Shown piece after piece: positions 1-6,725 of a stretch of DNA of 18,481 nucleotides (position 1 is its first letter; the number at the start of each line of letters is the position of its first letter). Below the pieces are notes generated by a model. That model worked only from the letters and a program-made list of their open reading frames with translations. It was not told the DNA's origin and did not search any database. The translations under genes were made by a program, and so were the position numbers. This DNA is from Bog-756 sp049521915 (GTDB lineage: Bacteria > Actinomycetota > Acidimicrobiia > Acidimicrobiales > RAAP-2), in assembly GCA_049521915.1 (NCBI GenBank), contig JBEKOI010000036.1, positions 1 through 18,481 of the forward strand. Reading direction: 5' to 3'.

Positions 1-97
1 CGCCATCCGGAACGGAACGGGCCGGATGCCGGGGGAGCCGGCCGGTGTCGAGGGCAGGATTGATTCATGCCGGAGAGGATGCGACACTCCTGTGGTG

Positions 98-1762
98 ATG
101 AGGGGGAGAGACGAGACCAGGGCGATCGTGCGGGGCCCGGGTTCCGTGATCGCCGGGCTGGCCATGACGGTCGTGGTCCTCACCGGGTGCTCGACCTCGT
201 CAACCCCGGCAGCGGAATCGGCGCAACACGCCGACACCGTGAGCACGACCTGCCACCGACCCCTCCCGTCCCGGCCCGTCGTCGCCACTCCGATCACCGG
301 CGTTCCGAGCGACTGGGACATCACCTCCTTCGATGGAACGAAGATCCGGGCCCACTGGTTTCCGGTCCACCCGGGCTCCGCACTGCGATCGCCGACCGTG
401 CTCATGGGTCCGGGGTGGGGCCTTTCCGGTGATACCGACACCCAGGGGTCGACCACCGTCCTCAGTGCGACCCCGATCAGGTCGCTGTGGGCGGCCGGCT
501 ACAACGTCCTCACCTGGGATCCACGTGGATTCGGCCAGTCCGGTGGTGAGGCCGAGGTGGACAGCCCCGACTACGAAGCGCGCGATGTGAGCGCCCTGAT
601 CGACTGGGTGGCGACACGACCGGGCGTCGAACTCGACGCTCCGGGGGATCCGCGTATCGGAATGGTCGGGGGATCCTACGGAGGCGGGATCCAGCTGGTG
701 GCGGCGGCGACCGACTGCCGTATCGACGCCATCGTTCCCACCATCGCCTGGCACTCGCTGACCACCAGCCTGGACAAGGCCGACACCTTCAAAGCGGGAT
801 GGGGCAACATCCTGGCCGGTCTGTCCTCGTCCGATCACCTGGACCCCGAGATTCGAGCGGCCCAGTCGACCGGCAACCTGACGGGCACGGTCGCCTCGGC
901 CCAGGAACAGTGGTTTGCCGCACGGGGCCCCGCCAACCTGGTGGCCCATATCCATATCCCGACCCTGTTCGTCCAGGGCACGGTGGACACGTTGTTCACC
1001 TTGCAGGAGGGGGTGGAGAACTACGAGATCCTGAGGAGTGGCGGCGTACCCACCGCCATGATCTGGTTCTGCGGGGGCCACGGGGTGTGCCTCACCCCTC
1101 CCGGCAACCAGGAGCTGCCAGCCACCGCCACCATCGACTGGTTGAACCGCTACCTGAAGCGGGACACCTCGGTGAACACCGGCCCCGGGTTCCAGTTCGT
1201 CGATCAGAACGGCACCAGCTACTCGGCCGACAGCTTCCCCGTCCCCACCGGCGTTCCCGTGAGCGCTGACGGCGATGGGAGCCTCGCCCTGGTAGCCGCA
1301 GGGGGATCGGGACCGGCCGACACCTCGGCCACCACCCAGACCTTGGCCAGCCTGGTCGCACCCATCACGCCGGCCAAGGCGGCCAACGCGGTGGACGTGG
1401 GCGTCTCGTTCGGGAACCGGTCGGCGGTGGTAGTGGGAGCACCCCAGTTGCAGCTGACCTACCAGGGGACGGCGGTACCGGGCGTCCGGCCCACTCGGGT
1501 CTTCGCCCAGCTGGTGGACGAGTCGACGGGGCTGGTCCTCGGGAATCAGGTCACGCCGATCGACGTCACCCTCGACGGCCGGACCCACGCGACCTCGGTT
1601 CCACTGGAGATGGTGGCCTTCACCGGCAGACCGAAGGCGCGCATCGAGCTCCAATTGGTGGCCACCACCGTGGCCTACGCACCGCCCCGCCTGGGTGGGA
1701 ACATCGATTTCACCCACATCCACATCGCCCTACCGGTGGCGTCGGACATCCAGCCGAAATAG
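98..1762 (+). CDS. Secreted lipoprotein alpha/beta hydrolase (CocE/NonD, S15-like)
   Basis: Predicted esterase or peptidase-like hydrolase anchored to the outer face of the membrane. From the ATG at 98 the protein has 554 residues. An arginine-containing N-region is followed by a hydrophobic stretch ending in a lipobox (LTGC, Cys31), as expected for a lipoprotein signal peptide. The alpha/beta hydrolase core shows a WDPRGFGQSGG strand-turn and the nucleophile elbow GGSYGG with Ser193. Asp297 (GTVDT) and His328 (GGHG) complete a plausible triad. The last roughly 180 residues look like the beta-sandwich C-terminal domain of CocE/X-Pro dipeptidyl-peptidase relatives. The reading frame is open from 26, but the lipobox favours a start near 98. 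In-frame GTGs at 92 and 95 are alternatives, and GGAGAGG at 72-78 would suit the GTG at 92. The substrate is unknown. It converges on the DUF2630 gene. Confidence 0.8.
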   Translation: MRGRDETRAIVRGPGSVIAGLAMTVVVLTGCSTSSTPAAESAQHADTVSTTCHRPLPSRPVVATPITGVPSDWDITSFDGTKIRAHWFPVHPGSALRSPTVLMGPGWGLSGDTDTQGSTTVLSATPIRSLWAAGYNVLTWDPRGFGQSGGEAEVDSPDYEARDVSALIDWVATRPGVELDAPGDPRIGMVGGSYGGGIQLVAAATDCRIDAIVPTIAWHSLTTSLDKADTFKAGWGNILAGLSSSDHLDPEIRAAQSTGNLTGTVASAQEQWFAARGPANLVAHIHIPTLFVQGTVDTLFTLQEGVENYEILRSGGVPTAMIWFCGGHGVCLTPPGNQELPATATIDWLNRYLKRDTSVNTGPGFQFVDQNGTSYSADSFPVPTGVPVSADGDGSLALVAAGGSGPADTSATTQTLASLVAPITPAKAANAVDVGVSFGNRSAVVVGAPQLQLTYQGTAVPGVRPTRVFAQLVDESTGLVLGNQVTPIDVTLDGRTHATSVPLEMVAFTGRPKARIELQLVATTVAYAPPRLGGNIDFTHIHIALPVASDIQPK

Positions 1763-1800
1763 GCCGTCCACCGACGGCAGGTCCTGCCGACCGCCGGTCG
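1763..1800. terminator. Overlapping hairpins between convergent genes
   Basis: Directly after the hydrolase stop codon lie three short GC-rich inverted repeats: GCCGTC/GACGGC (1763-1778), GGCAG/CTGCC (1776-1788) and CGACC/GGTCG (1788-1800). There is no T-tract. The position between convergent genes suggests a bidirectional termination zone, which is inference only. Confidence 0.35.
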
Positions 1801-1802
1801 TG

Positions 1803-2045
1803 CTACTGGCGGTATCCCTCGACGGTCCCTTCCGGTCGCATCGCCGCTCCGTCGGGACTGCGGCCGGCGTCACGGAGGGCCCGACGTTGGCGGAGCAGGT
1901 CCCAGAGGCGGTCCAGCGTGACCTCGATGGCCCGCAATCGTGCCTCCTCCTCGGCCGAGATGCCCTCGCCGACATGCCTCTCCTCGAGGCGCTTCTCCTC
2001 GTCGGCCAGACTCCCGATCTGGGTGATGATCTCATGGTCGTCCAC
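1803..2045 (-). CDS. DUF2630 family small protein
   Basis: Protein of 80 residues that I recognise as DUF2630, a small actinobacterial family of unknown function. It is strongly charged and predicted helical. It starts MDDHEIITQIGSLADEEKRLEER and contains the family-typical stretch LDRLWDLLRQRRALRDAG with a VEGY ending. The start is a GTG at 2045 with GGAAGGAG six bases upstream. It lies 65 bases downstream of the acyl-CoA dehydrogenase on the same strand, so the two may be co-transcribed. No catalytic motif is visible. A coiled-coil or protein-binding role is possible but unproven. Confidence 0.85.
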   Translation of the reverse strand: MDDHEIITQIGSLADEEKRLEERHVGEGISAEEEARLRAIEVTLDRLWDLLRQRRALRDAGRSPDGAAMRPEGTVEGYRQ

Positions 2046-2110
2046 GGTTGGCTCCTTCCGTGAGCGGGCATGTCCCGTCCGGTCTCACACTATGCCCCGA
2101 CGGCCGTCGG

Positions 2111-3265
2111 TCATCGGGGCGCCCGCGGCATCCCGAGCCCGATCATGGCGATGATGTCACGCTGGATCTCGTTGGTCCCGCCGCCGAAGGTGAAGATGGT
2201 CTGGCTGCGTGAGTTGTGCTCGAGCCGGCCACGCAGGACGGCGCCGGGCGAACCCTCGGGAAGATAGCCCCCCTGCCCGACGATCTCGAGGAGCAACCGG
2301 TAGGCCTCGAGGGCGAATTCGGTGCCGAACACCTTGGTGGCCGACGCATCGGCCGGGTTCAGCCCCTTGTCGGAGGCCCAGGCCACCTTCCAGTTGAGGA
2401 GTTTGAGGTACTCGGCCCTGGCCTGCACCCGGGCCAGGTGGACCTGCACCCACTGCTGGTCGATGACCCGGCCGCCAACCGACGGTGTCTCCCGGGCCCA
2501 CCGCGTCACCTCGGCGATGCTGCGCAGGATCCCCGACACCGGACAGATGGCGATCCGCTCGTGATTGAGCTGGTTGGTGATCAGCTTCCAGCCCTGGTTC
2601 TCCTCCCCCACCAGGTTGTCCACCGGAACCCGCACCTCGTCGTAGAAGGTGGAACTGGTGAACTCTCCGGCCACGGTGCGCAGAGGGGTCCAGTGGAAGC
2701 CCGGGGCATCGGTGGGAACGATGAACACCGAGAGCCCTTTGTGCTTGGGGGCGTCGGGGTCGGTCCTCGCCGCCAACCACACGTAGTCCGCGTACTGGAT
2801 GGCGCTGGTATAGAGCTTCTCGCCGGTGATCACGTACTCGTCGCCGTCCCGGACGGCCCGGGTCTTCAGCGAGGCCAGGTCCGTCCCGGCCGTGGGCTCG
2901 GTGTAGCCGATGGAGAAGTGGACCTCGCCGCGCAGGATCCCTGGGAGCATGCGTTGCTTCTGCTCGTGTGTGCCCAGCGCCATGAGGGTCGGGCCCACAC
3001 TGTTGAGGGTGAGCAGCGGAAGCGGCACGCCGGCCCAGTGCGACTCCTCGACGAAGATCATCTGATCGATGGGGCCGCGCCCCTGGCCTCCGTACTCTTT
3101 CGGCCATCCCAACCCCAGCCACCGGTCCTCGCCCATGCGGCGGATGTACCTGATGTAGGTGGACTCGTCCGAGCCGGCGCCTTCGACCTCGTCGACCAGA
3201 CGGACGAAGTAGGAGCGGAGCTCCTGTTTGAGCTCAGTCTGCTCCTCTGTCAGCGCCAGATGCAT
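2111..3265 (-). CDS. Acyl-CoA dehydrogenase
   Basis: FAD-dependent alpha,beta-dehydrogenation of an acyl-CoA thioester. The 384 residues span the usual three ACAD domains: an N-terminal helical domain, a beta domain with the flavin motif YTEPTAGTDLASL (121-133), and a C-terminal helical domain ending FGGGTNEIQRDIIA (360-373). The place of the MCAD-type catalytic glutamate (YEGT) is occupied by glycine (GGGT, 361-364). A glutamate does occur in NHERIAI (Glu236), close to where isovaleryl-CoA and long-chain dehydrogenases carry their base, so that residue may be catalytic. The GGAGGG-type Shine-Dalgarno before 3265 supports the start. Steroid or branched-chain substrates are possible because relatives with GGGTNEIQ are common in actinobacterial sterol/bile-acid clusters, but the substrate cannot be read from the sequence. 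Confidence 0.92.
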   Translation of the reverse strand: MHLALTEEQTELKQELRSYFVRLVDEVEGAGSDESTYIRYIRRMGEDRWLGLGWPKEYGGQGRGPIDQMIFVEESHWAGVPLPLLTLNSVGPTLMALGTHEQKQRMLPGILRGEVHFSIGYTEPTAGTDLASLKTRAVRDGDEYVITGEKLYTSAIQYADYVWLAARTDPDAPKHKGLSVFIVPTDAPGFHWTPLRTVAGEFTSSTFYDEVRVPVDNLVGEENQGWKLITNQLNHERIAICPVSGILRSIAEVTRWARETPSVGGRVIDQQWVQVHLARVQARAEYLKLLNWKVAWASDKGLNPADASATKVFGTEFALEAYRLLLEIVGQGGYLPEGSPGAVLRGRLEHNSRSQTIFTFGGGTNEIQRDIIAMIGLGMPRAPR

Positions 3266-3322
3266 CGATCCTCACCCTCCTGGCCCGCACCATAACAATC
3301 TCCGACCGGCCGGCGGTTGCAC

Positions 3323-3328
3323 TACCGT
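3323..3328 (+). promoter_or_regulatory. Candidate -10 box for a leaderless SDR mRNA
   Basis: TACCGT fits the actinobacterial TAnnnT pattern and sits eight bases before the ATG at 3337. No Shine-Dalgarno precedes that ATG. Transcription starting at or near the A of the start codon would give a leaderless message. No clear -35 is seen. Confidence 0.35.
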
Positions 3329-3336
3329 CACACGCT

Positions 3337-4131
3337 ATGAGCGATACGTCCACGCCCACCGACCCGGCCGAGCTCTTCTCCGTCGCTGGGAAGACGGTGG
3401 TCGTCACCGGGGGCACCCGGGGCATCGGGCTGATGATCGCCGCGGGTTTCGTGGCTGCCGGCGCCACCGTCGTCGTCGCCTCCCGCAAGGCCGATGCCGT
3501 CGAGGCCACCGTGGCCGACCTGTCCCGCTTCGGCCAGTGTTCCGGTTTCCCCGCCGACCTGTCCGACGAGGCGGGAGCGCGCCAGCTGGCGGAGCGGGTG
3601 GCCGCCGATCATGAACGGGTCGATGTGCTGGTCAACAATGCCGGTGCCACCTGGGGCGCACCGCTGAGAGAGCACGACACGGCCTCGTGGGAGCGAGTCC
3701 TCAACCTCAATGTGCAGGGGGTCTTCCACACGACCAAGTTCTTCCTCCCCTTGCTCGAGGCAGGAGCCACGCCCGACCAACCGTCCCGGGTGATCAACAT
3801 CGGCTCCATCGACGGGATCCATGTCCCCGTGCTCGAGTCCTACTCGTACTCGGCGTCCAAGGCCGCCGTCCACCAGCTCACCCGGCACCTGGCCAAGCGC
3901 CTCGCCCCGACTATCACCGTCAACGCGGTGGCACCGGGACCCTTCGAATCGAAGATGATGGCCGCCACCCTCGAGGCGTTCGGTGACCAGATCGCCGCGG
4001 CCGCACCCCTCAAGCGCATCGGCCGACCCGACGACATGGCCGGCGTGACCATCTTCCTCGCCTCGCGGGCCGGCTCCTATCTCACCGGCGCGGTCATCCC
4101 GGTCGACGGAGGCATCGCCACCACCGCCTGA
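3337..4131 (+). CDS. SDR family oxidoreductase
   Basis: NAD(P)-dependent short-chain dehydrogenase/reductase of 264 residues, the usual length for the classical family. The Rossmann signature TGGTRGIG is at 24-31, with NNAG at 100-103. Ser157 and Tyr171-x-x-x-Lys175 form the catalytic set. Basic residues after the second strand (ASRK, Arg50-Lys51) favour NADP(H), as in 3-oxoacyl reductases. The C-terminus IPVDGG is typical of FabG/RhlG-like members. It diverges from the acyl-CoA dehydrogenase gene across 71 bases, so the two may act in one oxidation or reduction route. The exact substrate is unknown. Confidence 0.9.
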   Translation: MSDTSTPTDPAELFSVAGKTVVVTGGTRGIGLMIAAGFVAAGATVVVASRKADAVEATVADLSRFGQCSGFPADLSDEAGARQLAERVAADHERVDVLVNNAGATWGAPLREHDTASWERVLNLNVQGVFHTTKFFLPLLEAGATPDQPSRVINIGSIDGIHVPVLESYSYSASKAAVHQLTRHLAKRLAPTITVNAVAPGPFESKMMAATLEAFGDQIAAAAPLKRIGRPDDMAGVTIFLASRAGSYLTGAVIPVDGGIATTA

Positions 4132-4247
4132 GTCGGGACAGGACGTCGCCACCTTCCGACCCTCAAGAAGTTGCGGCCGGCTACCGATAGGTGAGACAAG
4201 GCACTCCCCCATCTTCGGAGGATGCCGGGGCGAAGGGCAGGATAGTC

Positions 4248-4487
4248 ATGACCTTGACCAGATCGGCAGCACCCGACCTCCTCGGACAGTGGTCCGTGGA
4301 AGCCACGCGGAACAGAGCCATCCGGAGCAGACGGGCCGAGCCGGGCCAGCGGTCTGAGGCCACGACCTACGGAATCCGGATCCGCGCAGACGGCGGCGAG
4401 CTCTACATCGACAACATCGACGAGGCCCGGCAACTGGCCGCATCGATTCTCGATGCCATCTACAACGCCGAGGCGGCGGAGTTCTGA
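4248..4487 (+). CDS. Small hypothetical protein
   Basis: I do not recognise this protein of 79 residues. From the ATG at 4248 it starts MTLTRSAAPDLLGQW. A basic middle (RNRAIRSRR) is followed by a more ordered half, with probable beta strands (TYGIRIRADGGELYIDNI) and a helix (DEARQLAASILDAIYNAEAAEF). AGGA at 4239-4242, five bases before the ATG, decides this start over the upstream in-frame start at 4191. It sits alone between the SDR and the convergent arsR, 24 bases from the arsR stop. The composition looks coding, but with no family match the call is moderate. Confidence 0.6.
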   Translation: MTLTRSAAPDLLGQWSVEATRNRAIRSRRAEPGQRSEATTYGIRIRADGGELYIDNIDEARQLAASILDAIYNAEAAEF

Positions 4488-4511
4488 CCACCGGGAACGG
4501 CCCCGGGAGCC

Positions 4512-4862
4512 TCAGGAGTCGATGGTGGCCTGAAGCTCGGACAACCGAGGACGGTTGAGCGAGTACCAGACCCACTTGCCCCGGCGCTCCCCTCGGACAA
4601 GGCCGGCCTCACTCAGGATCTTGAGGTGGTGAGAGACCGTCGGCTGGCTCTTGCCCAACGGCTCGACGAAGTCGCACACGCACACCTCGCCGTCGGGAGC
4701 GGCGGCCAGGATGCTCAGCACCCGGAGCCGGACCGGATCGGCCAGGGCACTGAACCCGTGCGCCAATTCGACGGCATGGGCCGCGTCGAGGGGAGCAGTC
4801 AGCACCGACGGGCAGCAGGGATCCGTGTTCCCTGTGGTGGGTGAGGGCGCTGGGTTTCCCAT
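4512..4862 (-). CDS. arsR: ArsR family arsenite-responsive repressor
   Basis: Winged helix-turn-helix repressor of 116 residues that should release DNA on binding As(III). The recognition helix region is SQPTVSHHLKIL (72-83), followed by the wing GLVRGERRGKWVWY. Two metal-site signatures are present. One is the vicinal pair Cys16-Cys17 near the N-terminus, as in Corynebacterium glutamicum ArsR1. The other is the CVC motif (Cys61 and Cys63), as in the ELCVCDL box of E. coli ArsR. The start at 4862 is preceded by GGGAGA. The gene diverges from arsI across 82 bases that hold a repeated palindromic motif, consistent with control of both its own gene and the arsI operon. Confidence 0.93.
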   Translation of the reverse strand: MGNPAPSPTTGNTDPCCPSVLTAPLDAAHAVELAHGFSALADPVRLRVLSILAAAPDGEVCVCDFVEPLGKSQPTVSHHLKILSEAGLVRGERRGKWVWYSLNRPRLSELQATIDS

Positions 4863-4874
4863 TCCGATCTCCCA

Positions 4875-4903
4875 TTGACAGCTGTCGATGCATCATGCAA
4901 ACT
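4875..4903 (+). promoter_or_regulatory. Candidate arsI promoter
   Basis: A perfect TTGACA at 4875-4880 is followed, 17 bases on, by CAAACT (4898-4903), a poor -10. The location upstream of arsI and inside the divergent ars control region supports a promoter. The weak -10 lowers confidence. Confidence 0.45.
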
Positions 4904-4914
4904 CGATGCATCGA
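4885..4914. promoter_or_regulatory. Candidate ArsR operator, two TCGATGCATC repeats
   Basis: TCGATGCATC occurs at 4885-4894 and again at 4903-4912, 18 bases apart, so roughly two helical turns and on nearly the same DNA face. The second copy extends to a perfect 12-base palindrome, TCGATGCATCGA (4903-4914). The first copy matches it at 10 of 12 positions. Further TCGAT half-motifs follow at 4911 and 4921. The repeats overlap the putative -10 and start region of arsI and lie upstream of divergent arsR, where a dimeric repressor would act. Assignment to ArsR is inference. Confidence 0.5.
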
Positions 4915-4944
4915 TCATCTTCGATCTTACAGGAGGCTTCCACC

Positions 4945-5421
4945 ATGTCGAGAGTGCAACTGGCCCTGAACGTGGCGGACATGGATGGAGCCGTCGAGTT
5001 CTACTCCAAGCTCTTCGGCACCGGGCCGGCCAAGCGCCGCCCGGGCTACGCCAATTTCGTCGTGGTCGATCCGCCGCTCAAGCTGGTCCTGCTCGAGAAG
5101 GCCGTCGATCGCGGACACGGCACCGTCGGTGCCCTCAACCACCTGGGTATCGAGGTCGAGGCGGCCGATGACGTCACCGCGGCCACCGCTCGGCTCTCCG
5201 GCGAGGGACTGGATGCGGTCACCGAGGAGGCCACCTCGTGTTGCTATGCCATCCAGGACAAAGTGTGGGTCGAGGACCCCGACGGAGCGCCCTGGGAGGT
5301 CTACACGGTGCTGGCCGACGATCCTGATGCCACGGCGCCCCTCGGCAACCCGGTTGGAGCGGGCACCGCATGCTGCCATGACACCTCGGTGGCCGCCGCC
5401 GGGCCGGCTGCGTGCTGCTGA
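4945..5421 (+). CDS. arsI: ArsI/CadI-type C-As lyase (VOC/glyoxalase fold)
   Basis: Predicted non-haem Fe(II) dioxygenase of 158 residues that cleaves the carbon-arsenic bond of trivalent organoarsenicals, for example methylarsenite to arsenite. It is close to Mycobacterium CadI in sequence: MSRVQLALNV start, KRRPGYANF, PPLKLVLLE, LNHLG and DKVWVEDPDG. The VOC metal ligands appear as Gln5, His66 and Glu118. The vicinal pair Cys99-Cys100 matches the As(III)-binding pair of characterised ArsI. The C-terminal tail carries two more vicinal pairs, Cys143-Cys144 and Cys157-Cys158, the last at the very end. AGGAGG at 4931-4936 fixes the start at 4945. It is the first gene of the plus-strand ars operon, opposite arsR. 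A cadmium-responsive role as in CadI cannot be excluded. Confidence 0.9.
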   Translation: MSRVQLALNVADMDGAVEFYSKLFGTGPAKRRPGYANFVVVDPPLKLVLLEKAVDRGHGTVGALNHLGIEVEAADDVTAATARLSGEGLDAVTEEATSCCYAIQDKVWVEDPDGAPWEVYTVLADDPDATAPLGNPVGAGTACCHDTSVAAAGPAACC

Positions 5422-5451
5422 ACGGGCGGACGGTGGCGTTCGGGGACTCAG

Positions 5452-6243
5452 GTGGGTGACCCCCCGCTCTGGCGGCGCTTGGTGGCCGAACTGCTGGGCA
5501 GCGCGTTCCTGGCCGCCATCGTCATCGGCTCGGGGATCGCCGCTCAGCAGCTCTCTCCGGACAATGTCGGGCTGCAACTGCTGGAGAATGCCGGGGCGAC
5601 GGCTGCCGGCCTCTATGCCATCATCCTCATGTTCGGGCCGGTGTCGGGGGCTCACTTCAACCCGGTGGTGTCCTTCGTCGACGCCGCGTTCGGCGGGGTG
5701 AGCTGGCGCACCGCCTCCGCCTACCTGCCGGCCCAGGTGATCGGGTGCATCGGCGGGGCGATGGTCGCCAATCTCATGTTCTCGAAGGCGGCGGTCGACA
5801 TCTCGACGAAGCAGCGTGCCTCTCCGGCCCACTTCCTGTCCGAGGTGGTGGCCACGCTGGGTTTGATCCTGGTCATCTTCGCACTGGCCCGCAGCGGGCG
5901 CTCCCGAAGCGCGGCCGCGGCCGTCGGCGCCTACATCGGAGCGGCCTACTTCTTCACCAGCTCGACCAGCTTCGCCAACCCGGCAATCTCGGTGGGAAGG
6001 ATGTTCTCCAATACCTTTGCCGGGATCGCGCCATCCTCCGTCCCGAGCTTCATCGCGGCCGAGGTCGTGGGCGGAGTCCTCGCCATCGTCCTGATCAACA
6101 TCCTCTACCCCGACATCACCTCCGATGAGGCCGCGGACATCATGTTCCCGCGGCATCAGGGAGCCGCCGGCAGCGTGGAACAGCCGGCAAGCCGTTCGGT
6201 GCCGACCCACCCTCCCTCCTTCGCGCCCCCAGAGCCCCGGTGA
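5452..6243 (+). CDS. aqpS: MIP family aquaglyceroporin (AqpS-like)
   Basis: Membrane channel of the aquaporin family, 263 residues, with about six hydrophobic segments. The two pore half-helix motifs are NPV (70-72) and NPA (176-178). The selectivity-filter arginine follows as Arg183 (NPAISVGR). NPV in place of the first NPA is a variation. A roughly 30-residue proline-rich tail follows the last membrane span. It sits 30 bases after arsI and overlaps arsC by four bases, so it belongs to the ars operon. By analogy with Sinorhizobium meliloti AqpS, it probably conducts arsenite or methylarsenite rather than serving water balance. The start is a GTG at 5452 with GGGGA five bases upstream. Confidence 0.88.
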   Translation: MGDPPLWRRLVAELLGSAFLAAIVIGSGIAAQQLSPDNVGLQLLENAGATAAGLYAIILMFGPVSGAHFNPVVSFVDAAFGGVSWRTASAYLPAQVIGCIGGAMVANLMFSKAAVDISTKQRASPAHFLSEVVATLGLILVIFALARSGRSRSAAAAVGAYIGAAYFFTSSTSFANPAISVGRMFSNTFAGIAPSSVPSFIAAEVVGGVLAIVLINILYPDITSDEAADIMFPRHQGAAGSVEQPASRSVPTHPPSFAPPEPR

Positions 6244-6683
6244 CGACCATCCCGACCGTGCTCTTCCTCTGTATCCACAACTCGGGGCGGAGCCTGGCCG
6301 CCCGGGTCCTTCTCGATGACTACGCCCGGGGCAGGGTCAGGGTCGAGTCGGCCGGATCCGAACCGGCAGATCAGCTCAACAGCTCCGTGGTGGCCGTCCT
6401 CACCGAACGGGGCCTCGATCCGAGCCGGGAGTTCCCCAAGCCTCTCACCCACGAGCTGGCCCAGGCTGCCGACGTCATCGTCACCATGGGCTGCGGTGAC
6501 ACGTGCCCGGTCTACCCGGGCCGGCGATACCTGGACTGGGACCTCCTCGACCCGGCGGGCAAACCGGTCGGGGAGGTCCGTCCGATCATCGATGAGATCG
6601 ACCGCCGGGTTCAGGCTCTCCTGGCCGAGCTGCTCGGCCCGTCCGGGTCCGGATCGGCTCCTTCGACCGAAACGACCTCTTGA
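6240..6683 (+). CDS. arsC: Arsenate reductase, low-molecular-weight phosphatase fold
   Basis: Reduces arsenate to arsenite in the cytoplasm. The 147-residue protein has the P-loop Cys11-x5-Arg17 (CIHNSGRS) of low-molecular-weight tyrosine phosphatases and thioredoxin/mycothiol-type ArsC proteins. It also has Cys85 and Cys89 in MGCGDTCP and the general-acid region DWDLLDP. In an actinobacterium either thioredoxin or mycothiol/mycoredoxin could supply electrons. Two downstream cysteines make an intramolecular relay possible. The GTG start overlaps the aquaglyceroporin stop (GTGA), indicating translational coupling. The last roughly 15 residues are a Ser/Thr-rich tail. Confidence 0.92.
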   Translation: MTTIPTVLFLCIHNSGRSLAARVLLDDYARGRVRVESAGSEPADQLNSSVVAVLTERGLDPSREFPKPLTHELAQAADVIVTMGCGDTCPVYPGRRYLDWDLLDPAGKPVGEVRPIIDEIDRRVQALLAELLGPSGSGSAPSTETTS

Positions 6684-6698
6684 ACCCGAAGCGAGACC

Positions 6699-6712
6699 CC
6701 GGCATCTGCCGG
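6699..6712. terminator. Short hairpin between convergent arsC and SRPBCC genes
   Basis: CCGGC-ATCT-GCCGG is a five-base-pair stem with a tetraloop in the 42-base gap between two converging operons. There is no T-run, so it is a weak terminator candidate supported mainly by location. Confidence 0.3.
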
Positions 6713-6725
6713 CGGCTCATCGACG

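Noticed and set aside
200..1723. Minus-strand frame of 507 codons opposite the lipoprotein hydrolase
   Set aside because: Low-complexity shadow of a gene with a full catalytic triad and lipobox. No motif of its own.
4132..4247. Possible riboswitch upstream of the small orphan gene
   Set aside because: I compared it by eye with common classes (glycine, TPP, c-di-GMP-I, guanidine, fluoride) and found no matching conserved core.
4927..6210. Minus-strand frame of 427 codons opposite arsI and the aquaglyceroporin
   Set aside because: Antisense to two well-supported ars genes and highly charged low-complexity sequence.
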